A stretch of DNA of 64,000 nt from Nonomuraea pusilla (GTDB lineage Bacteria; Actinomycetota; Actinomycetes; Streptosporangiales; Streptosporangiaceae): contig NZ_FOBF01000003.1 in NCBI RefSeq assembly GCF_900109355.1, forward strand, positions 434,001-498,000, in the 5' to 3' direction. How positions within the stretch are numbered: the first letter of the stretch is position 1; every line of letters begins with the position of its first letter. Under the pieces are notes generated by a model that saw only the letters and a list, made by a program, of their open reading frames with translations, was not told the origin of the DNA and ran no database searches. Shown piece by piece: positions 44,316 through 53,633 of this stretch. The position numbers were made by a program, and so were the translations under genes.

Positions 44316-45547
44316 CCCGCGTCGAGCTGCACGACCTGCGCTGGCGCCGCGACCGTGACGGCTGGCTCGTCGGCCGGATGGACACGGGCGCCGTGGTGGC
44401 CGTCCCCGAGGTGGGGATGCGGGCCGTCCTGCTCCTCCGGGACGGCCTGTCGGTGGAGGAGACGCGCGCGCGGCTGCTGGAGGAGTGCTCCGTGCGCCTG
44501 GACGTGGCCGGCTTCGTCGCGGGGCTGGCCCGCGCCGGCCTGCTCACCGTCGCCGGCGCCGCCCCGGCCGGGCAGCGGCGGCCCCCGCCGCGCCCCACCT
44601 TCGCGTGGCTGCGGCCCCGGCACGCGCGATGGGCGTCGAGCCCGGCACTGCCCGCGCTGGCGCTCCTGGCCGTCCTCTCCGCCGCGGTGCTCGTCGCGGC
44701 CCGCCCCGGCCTGCTGCCCCACTGGCGCGACCTGCTATGGAGCCCGCACGGCACGCTCGTGCTGCTCGGCCAGGCGGCGGCGGGCTGGACGCTCGTCCTG
44801 GCGCACGAGCTGGCGCACCTGGTGACCGCGCGGGCGGCGGGCGTGCCGGGGAGGATCACGCTCGGGACGCGGCTGCAGTTCCTGGCCGCGCAGACCGACG
44901 TGTCCGGCATCTGGCTCGCGGAGCGCCGGGAGCGGCTGACCGTGTACCTCGCGGGCATGGCGACGGACCTGACCGCCGCCGCGCTGTGCCTGCTCGCCTC
45001 GTCCGTCACCGGCCGCCAGGCGGTGCTCTCGCTCGTCGTCCTGACGGCCCTGACCATGGTGGCGGCCCAGTTCCTCGTGTTCATGCGGACGGACGTCTAC
45101 TTCGTGCTGCAGGACCTGACCGGCTGCCGCGACCTGTACGGCGAGGCCGTCGCCTACCTGCGTCACCTGGTCGTCCGGCGCGGGCCCGACCCGTCGCTCC
45201 GGCTGCCCCCGAGGGAGCGGGTGAGCGTGCGGGCGTACACGCTGGTGCTGGTGGCGGGCACGGCGGGCTGCCTGGCGGTGGCGGGCGCCACCACCGTGCC
45301 CGCCCTGCTGGCCGTGCTGGGCGGCGCGGTGCGCGGCGTGGCGGGGGCGCGCGGAGCGCCCGGCGTGCTCGACGGACTCGCGGTGCTCGCCGTGGTCGGC
45401 GGGACGCAGGCGCTGTGGGCCCGCGCCTGGTGGCGCCGCCACGGCCCCCGGGTGCGGCGGCAGGGGCGCGCGCTCACCGCGCACCGGCTGCGCCCCGCCG
45501 ACCGGGGGCGCCGCCGACGCGCGCGCCTGCGGCCCCCTCGCCCCTAG
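44312..45547 (+). CDS. M50-type intramembrane zinc metalloprotease with N-terminal PqqD/RRE-like domain
   Basis: A 411-residue membrane protease of the putative peptide zinc metalloprotease group. Residues 1-85 (WLVGRMDTGAVVAVPEVGMR, then LSVEETRARLLEECSVRLDV) resemble a PqqD-like, peptide-binding winged helix. About six spans follow. The active site HELAH is at 165-169 in LVLAHELAHLVTARAAGVPG. The third ligand is probably Asp261 in FMRTDVYFVLQDLTGCRDL, the RTDxY motif of this group. The Arg-rich C-terminus is cytosolic. It overlaps the ThiF gene by ATGA. I infer that it cleaves, and perhaps helps release, the modified peptide. Confidence 0.85.
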   Translation: MTRVELHDLRWRRDRDGWLVGRMDTGAVVAVPEVGMRAVLLLRDGLSVEETRARLLEECSVRLDVAGFVAGLARAGLLTVAGAAPAGQRRPPPRPTFAWLRPRHARWASSPALPALALLAVLSAAVLVAARPGLLPHWRDLLWSPHGTLVLLGQAAAGWTLVLAHELAHLVTARAAGVPGRITLGTRLQFLAAQTDVSGIWLAERRERLTVYLAGMATDLTAAALCLLASSVTGRQAVLSLVVLTALTMVAAQFLVFMRTDVYFVLQDLTGCRDLYGEAVAYLRHLVVRRGPDPSLRLPPRERVSVRAYTLVLVAGTAGCLAVAGATTVPALLAVLGGAVRGVAGARGAPGVLDGLAVLAVVGGTQALWARAWWRRHGPRVRRQGRALTAHRLRPADRGRRRRARLRPPRP

Positions 45548-45747
45548 CCGGTCAGGCGGGAAGGGCGGCGCCCTCCCCACCTCGGCCCGGCCGTGACGGT
45601 GGCCCGGAAGGCGCTGTGCGGACGCTTCACCAGCCCCATCGGTTGACAGGAATATCAGGGATTTATGCGAAATTTGGTGACAAAAGGGACAGAAGCCGAC
45701 AGAATGCGTTGGCGATCCAGCGTCCAGCCAACTGGAGGAATCCCCCT

Positions 45748-46518
45748 GTGCGTACATCCCTAGGGGTGGTCACCGGCCTCGTGGGCCTCGCCGCTCTCTC
45801 CCTGCCCGCCGCGCTGCCCGCCGCCGCGCCCGCCGCCGCCGACACGGAGGCGCAGACCTGCCAGGTGTCCGTGGCCGTTCCCGGCGCCGTCGCGGGAGGC
45901 CGGATCGAGGCGTCCGCCACGCGGAAGGGGTGCGACGGGCCCGCGCTGCTCCGCGTACGCCTCAAGCACGCCCAGCCAGGGCCCGACAAGGTCGTCAAGA
46001 GCGGCGCCACCCGCACCGGCAGCGTGGCGGTCCGCCTGGCGTGCGCCCCCGGCACGTACTACGCCTTCGCCACCGACTACAGCGGCCACACCAAGACGTC
46101 GCGCCCGGTCAAGCTGACCTGCGCCCCCGGCACGACCGAGGAGAACGAGGTCGTCAGGCTCACCAACGAGGAGCGCGCCAAGGGCGGCTGCAAACCCCTC
46201 AAGCACGACCCGCGGCTGCGCGAGGCGGCGTACGGCCACTCGGCCGACATGGCGGCGCGCGGCTACTTCGACCACACCTCGCAGGACGGCCGCGACGTCA
46301 TGGACCGCATCAGGGCGGCCGGGTTCACCGGCGGCTCCGCCTGGGCCGAGAACATCGCGATGGGCCAGCCCACCCCGGCCGCCGTGGTCAAGGGCTGGAT
46401 GACCAGTACGGGCCACCGGGCCAACATCATGAACTGCTCGTACACGCTGATCGGGGTCGGCGCGGCCAAGGACGCCAAGGGCCAGATCTACTGGACCCAG
46501 GACTTCGCCGCCAACTGA
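45748..46518 (+). CDS. Secreted CAP-domain (SCP/PR1-like) protein
   Basis: A 256-residue exported protein. The signal peptide (1-32) ends at PAAADTEA. A beta-rich region with Cys at 39, 62, 100 and 124 follows, then a CAP domain (about 133-256): VVRLTNEERAKGGCKPL, LREAAYGHSADMAARGYFDH, WAENIAMGQPTPAAVVKGWM and TGHRANIMNCSYTLIGVGAA. The paired His and Glu of the CAP cavity are visible. GTG at 45748 has GGAGGAA eight bases upstream. TTGACA at 45643 may be a -35 element. A 13-bp hairpin follows its stop. Function in bacteria is not settled. Confidence 0.9.
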   Translation: MRTSLGVVTGLVGLAALSLPAALPAAAPAAADTEAQTCQVSVAVPGAVAGGRIEASATRKGCDGPALLRVRLKHAQPGPDKVVKSGATRTGSVAVRLACAPGTYYAFATDYSGHTKTSRPVKLTCAPGTTEENEVVRLTNEERAKGGCKPLKHDPRLREAAYGHSADMAARGYFDHTSQDGRDVMDRIRAAGFTGGSAWAENIAMGQPTPAAVVKGWMTSTGHRANIMNCSYTLIGVGAAKDAKGQIYWTQDFAAN

Positions 46519-46566
46519 CCACCGCCCACCTGCCGCACGGCCACCGGCCGCGCGAGCACGGGCCGC

Positions 46567-46599
46567 GCGTGCGGCGCCCTCAGGAGGGGCGCCGCACGC
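46567..46599. terminator. Terminator hairpin between CAP-protein and protease genes
   Basis: GCGTGCGGCGCCC (46567-46579) pairs perfectly with GGGCGCCGCACGC (46587-46599), 13 bp with a 7-base loop, between two convergent genes. Confidence 0.85.
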
Positions 46600-46691
46600 C
46601 ATGCCGTGCAGGCGGCGCACATGAGACCCGCGCCGCAGCAGGCGGGCGCGGCTTCAGGAAGCGGCATGCGCCGCGGCGAGCGGACGCGGTC

Positions 46692-47579
46692 TCAGGAGGC
46701 GGCGTGCGCCTGCGCGGCGATCGTCGTGAGGATCCAGGACCGGTAGTGGGTGACGTCGGTCCAGATGCCGACGCCCGGCCCGCCGTCGGGCCCGGTGGCG
46801 CACCCGGCGCGTCCGTCGGTGGACTCGCCGACGTCGTCGCCGTCGCGGGAGGTGGCGCCGACGAGCTCCCACCGGCCCGCGACCTTGCGGATCTGCGGGC
46901 CGCCCGAGTCGCCGTTGCAGGCGCTGGCCGCGCGTCCTTCGCGGTCGGCGGTGCACAGCTCGCTGCCGTCGGCGAGGTAGGAGCACCGGTTGTCGGCGAC
47001 GCGCACGGTGTCGAGCTCCTGCAGCAGGTCGGGGCCCGCGCAGGCGGGGTCGTCACGGTCGTCGCAGGTCATGCCCCACCCGAGGACGCGGGTCTGGTCG
47101 CCCACCCGCACCGGCTGCGCGCCGACGGCGATGGGCTGGGCCTGCACCGGCCGGTCGAGCTGCACGAGCGCGAGGTCGCCCGACTCCTGGCCGGACTCGG
47201 TCCAGCGGGGATGGGTGATGACCTGCTTGACGCTGGTGAGCTCCCCGCCCCGGCTGCGGTCGGGGGAGCCGATGCGCACCTGCGTCTTGCCGGGCTTCAT
47301 CAGCCCTTCGCAGTGGGCGGCCGTGACCACCCAGTCGGGGGCGACGAGCGCGCCGCCGCAGTGGTGCTGGGGCATCGACTTGAGCTGGAACGACGCCATG
47401 AACGAGTAGGTCTCGGAGGCCGAGCGCCCGCCGATGATGGCGGGGCGTCCCCCGGTGGCGGCCTGCACGACGGCGCGCGCCTCGGCGGGGGCGGCGGAGG
47501 TGGAGGCGGCGGCCACGGGGGCGGTGCCTGCCAGGGTCAGACCGGCGGACACGAGGGCGGCGAGGGCGGTGGTGAACAC
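46692..47579 (-). CDS. Secreted trypsin-like serine protease (S1 family)
   Basis: A 295-residue exported protease. The GTG at 47579 has AAGGAG upstream and leads straight into a signal peptide (VFTTALAALVSAGLTLAGTA), so I prefer it over the ATG at 47666, which would add 29 residues. After a propeptide the mature enzyme starts near IIGGRSASETYSFMASFQ. The catalytic triad is His in WVVTAAHCEG, Asp in SGDLALVQLDRP and Ser in ACNGDSGGPQI. Six or more Cys suggest disulfides. It is convergent with the CAP-protein gene. Confidence 0.93.
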   Translation of the reverse strand: MFTTALAALVSAGLTLAGTAPVAAASTSAAPAEARAVVQAATGGRPAIIGGRSASETYSFMASFQLKSMPQHHCGGALVAPDWVVTAAHCEGLMKPGKTQVRIGSPDRSRGGELTSVKQVITHPRWTESGQESGDLALVQLDRPVQAQPIAVGAQPVRVGDQTRVLGWGMTCDDRDDPACAGPDLLQELDTVRVADNRCSYLADGSELCTADREGRAASACNGDSGGPQIRKVAGRWELVGATSRDGDDVGESTDGRAGCATGPDGGPGVGIWTDVTHYRSWILTTIAAQAHAAS

Positions 47580-47684
47580 CCGTCTCCTTCCAGTAAAAGG
47601 GGAGCTCCTGGAACGGTCCAGAGGCGGCTGCGTACCCGACAGGCTACCCGCTCGTTTCCGTGTCATGACCCGTCGTGACCGGTG

Positions 47685-48182
47685 TCACCCCAGGTGGGAG
47701 CGGAGGCGGGCGAGTTCGGAGGCGATGGCGTCGAGGCTCCAGCGGGCGTTCAGGCCGCTGGGATTCGGCAGGACCCAGACGGGGGTTCCGGCCAGGTCGT
47801 GCTCCTGGGGGCCCACCGTGGCCTTCGGCCGGGCGAAGGCCACGCGGTAGGCCGAGACCCCGAGCACGGCGAGGATCCTCGGCCGCGCCTCGGCGGCCAG
47901 GACGGCCAGCCGCTCACCACCCGCGACCAGTTCGTCCCTGGTCAGCTCGGACGCCTTGGCGCTCGGGCGGGCCACGATGTTGGTGATGCCCAGCCCGTAC
48001 GAGGGGAGCAGGTGCTGCTCGGACGGCGCGAGCCGGCGCGGCGTGAAGCCGGACAGGTGGAGCGCGGGCCAGAAGCGGTTGCCCGGCCTGGCGAAGTGGT
48101 GGCCGGTGGCCGCGGACGTCATCCCGGGGTTGATGCCGCAGAACAGGACGTCGAGCGAGGGTCCGAGCACGTCGTCGAGCAC
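47685..48182 (-). CDS. mug: Mismatch-specific uracil/thymine DNA glycosylase
   Basis: A 165-residue base-excision enzyme removing U or T from G mismatches. The first motif is FCGINPGMTSAATGHHFARP, where Asn in GINPG is the catalytic-water residue of the Mug/TDG type; NRFWPALHLSG and the second motif VLPNPSGLNARWS follow. Length is normal for Mug. The GTG at 48182 has no strong ribosome site and lies 10 bases downstream of the sugar-porter stop, suggesting translational coupling with that gene. Confidence 0.92.
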   Translation of the reverse strand: MLDDVLGPSLDVLFCGINPGMTSAATGHHFARPGNRFWPALHLSGFTPRRLAPSEQHLLPSYGLGITNIVARPSAKASELTRDELVAGGERLAVLAAEARPRILAVLGVSAYRVAFARPKATVGPQEHDLAGTPVWVLPNPSGLNARWSLDAIASELARLRSHLG

Positions 48183-48192
48183 GTGCCGGAGA

Positions 48193-49593
48193 CTAGCCCA
48201 TCTCTTCCAGTCTGCGGCCCTTGGTCTCCTTCACCCTGCGCGTGACGAAGAGGAACGACAGCAGGGCGAAGCAGGCGTACCCGGCGTAGGTGAGCGTCAG
48301 GTTCCACTCGGCGAGCGCGGGGAACGACACGGTGATCGCCCAGTTGGCGATCCACTGGGCGGCGGCGGCGACGCCCAGCGCGGCGGCGCGGATCCGGTTG
48401 GGGAACATCTCGCCCAGCAGGACCCAGACGACCACGCCCCACGACAGGGCGAAGAACAGCACGAACAGGTTGGCCGCGACCAGCGCGATCGGCCCCTCCG
48501 GCGGCGGCAGGGTGACCACGCCGCCCACCTTCCTTGACGCGCTGAACGCCCACGCCGCCGTGCCGAGCGACACGGCCATGCCGGCGGAGCCGATGAGCAG
48601 CAGGGGCCTGCGCCCGATCCGGTCCACCAGGGCGATGGCGACGAACGTGCCGATGATGTTGATCACCGAGCTGGAGAAGCTGATGAGCAGCGAGTTGCTC
48701 TGCGTGATGCCGACCGACTGCCACAGCACGGTCGAGTAGTAGAAGATCACGTTGATGCCGACGAACTGCTGGAACACCGACAGGATGATCCCGACCCAGA
48801 CGATCGGCAGCAGCCCCAGCGCGGGCCCGCGCAGCTCTCCCAGCCCCGGCACCCGCTCCGTCCTGAGCACGTGCTGGATCTCCGCGATGCGGTCGTCGAG
48901 GTCGACCTCGCCGCCCTCGACCTCGGCCAGCACCTCGCGGGCCCGCTCGGTGCGGCCGCGCATGACGAGGTAGCGGGGCGACTCGGGGATGTTCAGCGCG
49001 AACAGCAGGTAGAGCAGCGCCGGCACGGCGCACGCGCCCAGCATCCACTGCCACGCCTGCAGCGCGCCCAGCGGGCTGTTCACGCTGCCGCCCGCGAAGC
49101 TCGCCACCACGAAGTTGACGAGCTGCGACACCGCGATGCCGAGCACGATGGCGAGCTGCTGGAACGACCCGAGCCTGCCCCGGTAGGCCGCCGGGGCCAC
49201 CTCCGCGATGTACGCGGGGCCCAGCACCGACGCCATGCCGATGGCGAAGCCCGCGATCACGCGCCAGGCCGCCAGGTCCCAGATCGCGAACGGCAGCATC
49301 TGCCCGATCGAGCTCACCGCGAACAGCAGCGCCGCGAACTGCATCGACCGCGTACGCCCCCACCGGTCGGCAAGCCCGCCTCCCACCCACGCGCCCACGG
49401 CCGAGCCGAGCAGCGCGATGGCCACCACGAACCCGGTCTCCACCGCCCCCACCTGGAAGTAGCGCTGGATGCCCACGACGGCGCCGTTGATGACGGAGCT
49501 GTCGTACCCGAACAGGAACCCGCCGATGGCGGCCGCGGCGGTGATGAAGACGACGTGGCCCAGGTGCTCGTGGCGTGCTGCGTGACTAGCCAT
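48193..49593 (-). CDS. MFS sugar porter (SP family)
   Basis: A 466-residue, 12-span proton-coupled sugar transporter. Family signatures are clear: GGFLFGYDSSVINGAVVGIQ in TM1, GGGLADRWGRTRSM between TM2 and TM3, AEVAPAAYRGRLGSFQQL (PAxxRG), NIPESPRYLVMRGR after TM6 and QQFVGINVIFYYS in TM7. VDRIGRRPLLLIGSAGM and GEMFPNRIRAAAL complete the set. The ATG at 49593 is likely. It precedes mug by ten bases. The sugar is not determined by the motifs. Confidence 0.94.
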   Translation of the reverse strand: MASHAARHEHLGHVVFITAAAAIGGFLFGYDSSVINGAVVGIQRYFQVGAVETGFVVAIALLGSAVGAWVGGGLADRWGRTRSMQFAALLFAVSSIGQMLPFAIWDLAAWRVIAGFAIGMASVLGPAYIAEVAPAAYRGRLGSFQQLAIVLGIAVSQLVNFVVASFAGGSVNSPLGALQAWQWMLGACAVPALLYLLFALNIPESPRYLVMRGRTERAREVLAEVEGGEVDLDDRIAEIQHVLRTERVPGLGELRGPALGLLPIVWVGIILSVFQQFVGINVIFYYSTVLWQSVGITQSNSLLISFSSSVINIIGTFVAIALVDRIGRRPLLLIGSAGMAVSLGTAAWAFSASRKVGGVVTLPPPEGPIALVAANLFVLFFALSWGVVVWVLLGEMFPNRIRAAALGVAAAAQWIANWAITVSFPALAEWNLTLTYAGYACFALLSFLFVTRRVKETKGRRLEEMG

Positions 49594-49675
49594 GTCGGTC
49601 CCTTCCCCGGGAGGAGGGACCTATCCGTGGCCCGGCGCGCCGCCTACCGCGTCCCCGGGCCGGGCGGGGAACCGG

Positions 49676-52159
49676 TCACAGCCGCGGATCTACCGGCTCG
49701 GACTCCAGGGCGAGCACGGCGAACACCGGCTCGTGCACCCGCCAGCCCGGCTCGCCGCCGGCCAGCCGCGCCAGCGCCTCCAGCCCGAGCGCGTACTCGC
49801 GCAGCGCGAGCGAGCGCTTCTTGCCCAGGAAGCGCCTGCGCAGCACGTCCAGAGACTCGGTGTAGTCGGGGCCGTAGATGATGCGCAGGTACTCCCTGCC
49901 GCGTACCTTCACCCCCGGCTGCACCCGGCCCGGCGTGTACGCCGCCGGCTTGACGACCATGCCCTCGCCTCCGGAGGCGGTCAGCGCCTCCCACCAGGCG
50001 ACCGCCCCGTCGCGGGAGTCCGGCGACTCGAGGTCGACGAACAGGTGCCGGGTCCGGGTGATCAGGGGCGAGTCGAGCAGCGCCAGCGTGGACAGGTGCC
50101 AGGCGTGCGGCTCCAGCGCCGTGGCCCGGCCCTCGCAGGCCAGGATCTGGAACGGCGCGACCCGGACGCCGTCGAGGCCGTCGAGGCCGCCGACGGGCCA
50201 GCAGTAGCGGGCGTAGGCGTCGCGGAACAGCCGCGCGTTCGCCTCGCGCCGGCGCGTCCTGTCCAGGAGGGCGGCCACGTCCAGGCCGCGTCCCGCCGCC
50301 GCCTCCAGGGCCGCGACGGCTTCGGGCAGCGCCGCGCGGGCCGCCGCGCCGACGGAGGCGTACTGGCTCCTGATCAGCCCCTCCGCCTTGGCCGACCAGG
50401 GCAGCAGCTCGCAGTCGAGCACCACCCAGTCGGAGCCGAGCGCCTCCCACAGCGGTTCGCACGCGGCGCGCAGCCGCTCCACCAGCGGCGCCGTGTCGGC
50501 GAAGAACGGCCGCCCGGTGCGGGTGTAGACGGCTCCTGCGGCGCCGTCGGTCACGCCGAAGCGGGCCGCGGCGGCCTCGGGCGTCCTGGCGAGCACGGCG
50601 ACGGCGCGCGAGCCCATGTGCTTCTCCTCGCACACGACCTCGCGCACCCCGGCCGCGGCGAACTCCTCGAACGCCTCGTGCGGGTGCTCCAGGTAGCCGT
50701 CCAGGGTGGACGTCCGCGGCGGCGCCATGGTCGGCGGCAGGTAGACCAGCCAGCGCGGATCGACCGCGAACCGGCTCATCACCTCCAGCGCGGCGGCGGC
50801 GTTCTCCTCGGCGATCTTGAAACGGCCGCCGTACCTGGTCTCGACGTGCCGGGTCCCGGCGACGTCGCCGATGTCGAGCACGGTCGCGCCGCGCGCCGCC
50901 GCGTCGCGGGCCGGCCCGCCGAGCGGCTTGACCGGCTCGTACCAGGTCTTCTCCGCTCGCACCTGGACGATCTCCCGCTCGGGGTAGCGCAGCGCCGTCA
51001 GGTGGCCGCCGAACACGCAGCCGGTGTCGAGGCAGATCGTGTTGTTGACCCAGACGGGGGTGTCCGTGGGCGTGTGGCCGTAGACGACCGTCGCCCGGCC
51101 GCGGTACTCCTCGGCCCACGGCAGGCGCACCGGCAGGCCGTACTCGTCGGTCTCGCCCGTGGTGTCGCCGTACAGGGCGAACGAGCGCACCCGGCCGGAG
51201 GCCCGCCCGTGGTACGGCTCCTTCAGCCCGGCGTGCGCGACGACCAGCCTGCCGCCGTCGAGCTGGTAGTGGCTGATCAGGCCGTCCATGAAGGCCCTGG
51301 CCCGCGCCACGAACTCCGGCGGCTCGGCCGCGAGCTGGTCGAGCGACTCCTGCAGACCGTGCGCGACCCTGACCTTGCGCCCGTCGAGGGCGCGGGACAG
51401 CTTCACCTCGTGGTTGCCGGCCACGCACAACGCAGTGCCCGCCTCCACCATGTCCATGACCAGCCGGAGCACGCCCGGGGTGTCGGGCCCGCGGTCCACC
51501 AGGTCGCCCACGAACACGGCGGTGCGGCCCTCGGGGTGGCTCAGGCCGCGCCAGCCCAGCTTGCGCAGCAGCGCCTCCAGCTCCGACCGGCAGCCGTGCA
51601 CGTCGCCGATGATGTCGAACGGGCCCGTCAGCTCCCGCCTGTCGGTCCACGCCTTCTCGTACGCGACCCCGGCGGCCTCGATCTCCTCGACGCCGCGCAG
51701 GACGTGCACCCGCCTGAACCCCTCCTTGGCGATGCGGCCCAGGGAGCGGCGCAGGTCCTTGCGCTGCCTGATGACGACGCCAGGGCCGAAGTCGCGGTCG
51801 GGGCGGTCGGCGTTGCGGGCGATCGCCACCTCCTCGGGAACGTCGAGCACGACGGCGTCGACCAGGACGTCGTGGCTCCTCGCCAGCTCGACCAGGCTCT
51901 TCCTGGCCTGGTACTGCACGTTCGTGGCGTCGACCACGGTGAGCAGGCCCCTGGACAGGCGCACGCCCACGATGTGGTGCAGCAGGTCGAACGCGGCGGG
52001 CGTGGCCGCCTGGTCGTTCTCGTCGTCGGAGACGAGGCCCCTGCAGAAGTCGGACGAGACGACCTGCGTCGGCTTGAAGTGCCTGGCGGCGAACGTGGAC
52101 TTGCCGCTGCCCGACACGCCGACGAGCACGACGAGGGAGAGCTCAGGAACGCTGATCAC
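49676..52159 (-). CDS. pnkp: Bacterial polynucleotide kinase-phosphatase-ligase (Pnkp) for RNA repair
   Basis: An 827-residue RNA-repair enzyme. The N-terminal kinase has Walker A GVSGSGKS (14-21) and SSDFCRGLVSDDEND, with VVDATNV as the acidic motif. The central metallophosphatase has DIIGDVHGC (182-190), GDLVDRGPD (218-226), GNHE (248-251), and later VVAHAGL and VYGHTPT. The C-terminal adenylyltransferase has the nucleophile Lys513 in CEEKHMGSRAV and a later GEGMVVKP motif. GTG at 52159 is chosen because the fold starts there; it overlaps the end of hen1 by 17 bases. With Hen1 it heals and seals RNAs cut by ribotoxins. Confidence 0.95.
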   Translation of the reverse strand: MISVPELSLVVLVGVSGSGKSTFAARHFKPTQVVSSDFCRGLVSDDENDQAATPAAFDLLHHIVGVRLSRGLLTVVDATNVQYQARKSLVELARSHDVLVDAVVLDVPEEVAIARNADRPDRDFGPGVVIRQRKDLRRSLGRIAKEGFRRVHVLRGVEEIEAAGVAYEKAWTDRRELTGPFDIIGDVHGCRSELEALLRKLGWRGLSHPEGRTAVFVGDLVDRGPDTPGVLRLVMDMVEAGTALCVAGNHEVKLSRALDGRKVRVAHGLQESLDQLAAEPPEFVARARAFMDGLISHYQLDGGRLVVAHAGLKEPYHGRASGRVRSFALYGDTTGETDEYGLPVRLPWAEEYRGRATVVYGHTPTDTPVWVNNTICLDTGCVFGGHLTALRYPEREIVQVRAEKTWYEPVKPLGGPARDAAARGATVLDIGDVAGTRHVETRYGGRFKIAEENAAAALEVMSRFAVDPRWLVYLPPTMAPPRTSTLDGYLEHPHEAFEEFAAAGVREVVCEEKHMGSRAVAVLARTPEAAAARFGVTDGAAGAVYTRTGRPFFADTAPLVERLRAACEPLWEALGSDWVVLDCELLPWSAKAEGLIRSQYASVGAAARAALPEAVAALEAAAGRGLDVAALLDRTRRREANARLFRDAYARYCWPVGGLDGLDGVRVAPFQILACEGRATALEPHAWHLSTLALLDSPLITRTRHLFVDLESPDSRDGAVAWWEALTASGGEGMVVKPAAYTPGRVQPGVKVRGREYLRIIYGPDYTESLDVLRRRFLGKKRSLALREYALGLEALARLAGGEPGWRVHEPVFAVLALESEPVDPRL

Positions 52160-53633
52160 GGGTGAACACTCCCATCTGGGTGGGCGGGCCGACCTCGGGG
52201 TCATCGTCGCCCACGGGGCGGAACGCGACCTCGTAGCCGTGCTCGGCGGCCACGCGGGCGGCCCAGGCGGCGAACTCGGCGCGGGTCCACTCGAAGCGGT
52301 GGTCGGGGTGGCGCAGCCCGGTGAGGAACGGGTAGCGGACGTTGTACTCGACGTTCGGGGTGGTCACGACGACGTGCGCGGGCCGGGCGTGGCCGAACAC
52401 GACGTGCTCGAGCGCGGCCAGGCGCGGCGGGTCGACGTGCTCGACCACCTCCATCAGCACCGCCGCGTCGTAGCCGCGCAGGCGCTTGTCGGTGTAGGTG
52501 AGCGATCCCTGGAACAGGGTGAGCCTGGCCCTGACGGCGTCGGGCATCCGGTCGAGGCGCAGCCTGCGCGCGGCGATGGTGAGCGCCATGGACGACACGT
52601 CCATCCCGGCCACGCGGGCGAAACGGGGCCTCGCCAGCAGCGCGGCGAGGAGCTCGCCCTGCCCGCAGCCGAGGTCGGCGACGGAGACGGCGCCGAGCTC
52701 CTCCAGCACGCCGAGCACGGCCTCGCGCCGCAGCACGCTGAGCGACCGCGGCTTCCTCTCCTGGCCGGGCTCGCCCTCGGCGGGTGCCCCGGCCGCGCCC
52801 TCGGCCGCGGTCCCGGCGGCGGCTGCCTCGTCGGCGGCCGTCTCCTCCGGGGACGCCTCCTCCGCGACCGGCGGCTCCAGTTCCTCCTCGGTCTCGTCGC
52901 CCAGCTCGGCCAGCCTGGCCAGCGCCGTACGGGCCAGCGACCAGCGCCGCCCCAGGTACCTGCGGGTGATCAGGCCGCGCTCGGGGTGGCCGCCCAGCCA
53001 GCCCTCCCCCGCTCTGACCAGCTTGTCCACCTCGTCGGGCGCGATCCAGTAGTGCTTGCCGTCGTCCAGCACGGGCAGCAGCACGTACAGGTGGTTGAGG
53101 GCGTCGGACAGGCGGAGCGTGCCGGTGAGCACGAGCCGGACGTAACGCGACTCGCCCCAGGCGGGAAAGCCCTCGTCGAGCGGCACGGACTCCGCCGACA
53201 CCTGCCAGCCGAGCGGCGCGAACAGCCGCTCGGCCAGCTCGGGGCCGCCCCTGCAGGGCAGCGCGGGCAGGCGGATCTCCAGCGGCAGCGGCGTGCCCGG
53301 CAGCTCCGGCCTGGCCGCGCACCGGCCGGCGCGGGCCGTGCGGAACACGTCCGCGAGCGCCACCGCGAGCAGCGACGACGCCGCGTAGGGACGGTCGTTG
53401 ACGTACTGCGAGAGGCTGAAGTCGGGCGAGTTCCTGCCGCGCGACCTGACCAGCGCGACCGGGTCGACCTCCAGCAGGAGCGCCGCCGTGCAGCGGTCCT
53501 CACCGGCCTCCGGGTAGAACACCGTGGCCGTGCCGTACGACCCGCCGAACTCCTGCACGCGCTCGGGGTGCTTGTGCAGGAGGAACCCGAGGTCGGTCGC
53601 CGGCCTGGAGGTCGTGGTGATCGTCAGCAGCAC
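52143..53633 (-). CDS. hen1: 3'-terminal RNA ribose 2'-O-methyltransferase Hen1
   Basis: A 496-residue partner of Pnkp that methylates the 2'-OH at the repair junction so the RNA cannot be cut again there. The N-terminal half (1-245) matches the bacterial Hen1 Pnkp-activating domain: LGFLLHKHPERVQEFGGSYG and SQYVNDRPYAASSLLAVAL. An acidic Ala/Glu linker (245-295) separates the methyltransferase, with SAM motif DLGCGQGELL (320-329). Metal ligands are Glu395, Glu398 and His399 in MEVVEHVDPPRL and a later His in DHRFEWTRAEF. The GTG at 53633 lacks a ribosome site and may be leaderless. Confidence 0.94.
   Translation of the reverse strand: MLLTITTTSRPATDLGFLLHKHPERVQEFGGSYGTATVFYPEAGEDRCTAALLLEVDPVALVRSRGRNSPDFSLSQYVNDRPYAASSLLAVALADVFRTARAGRCAARPELPGTPLPLEIRLPALPCRGGPELAERLFAPLGWQVSAESVPLDEGFPAWGESRYVRLVLTGTLRLSDALNHLYVLLPVLDDGKHYWIAPDEVDKLVRAGEGWLGGHPERGLITRRYLGRRWSLARTALARLAELGDETEEELEPPVAEEASPEETAADEAAAAGTAAEGAAGAPAEGEPGQERKPRSLSVLRREAVLGVLEELGAVSVADLGCGQGELLAALLARPRFARVAGMDVSSMALTIAARRLRLDRMPDAVRARLTLFQGSLTYTDKRLRGYDAAVLMEVVEHVDPPRLAALEHVVFGHARPAHVVVTTPNVEYNVRYPFLTGLRHPDHRFEWTRAEFAAWAARVAAEHGYEVAFRPVGDDDPEVGPPTQMGVFTRDQRS

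Noticed and set aside
45548..45640. Terminator after the M50 protease gene
   Set aside because: The GGGAAGGGC/GCCCTCCC pairing is imperfect and has almost no loop, so I do not list it as a terminator.
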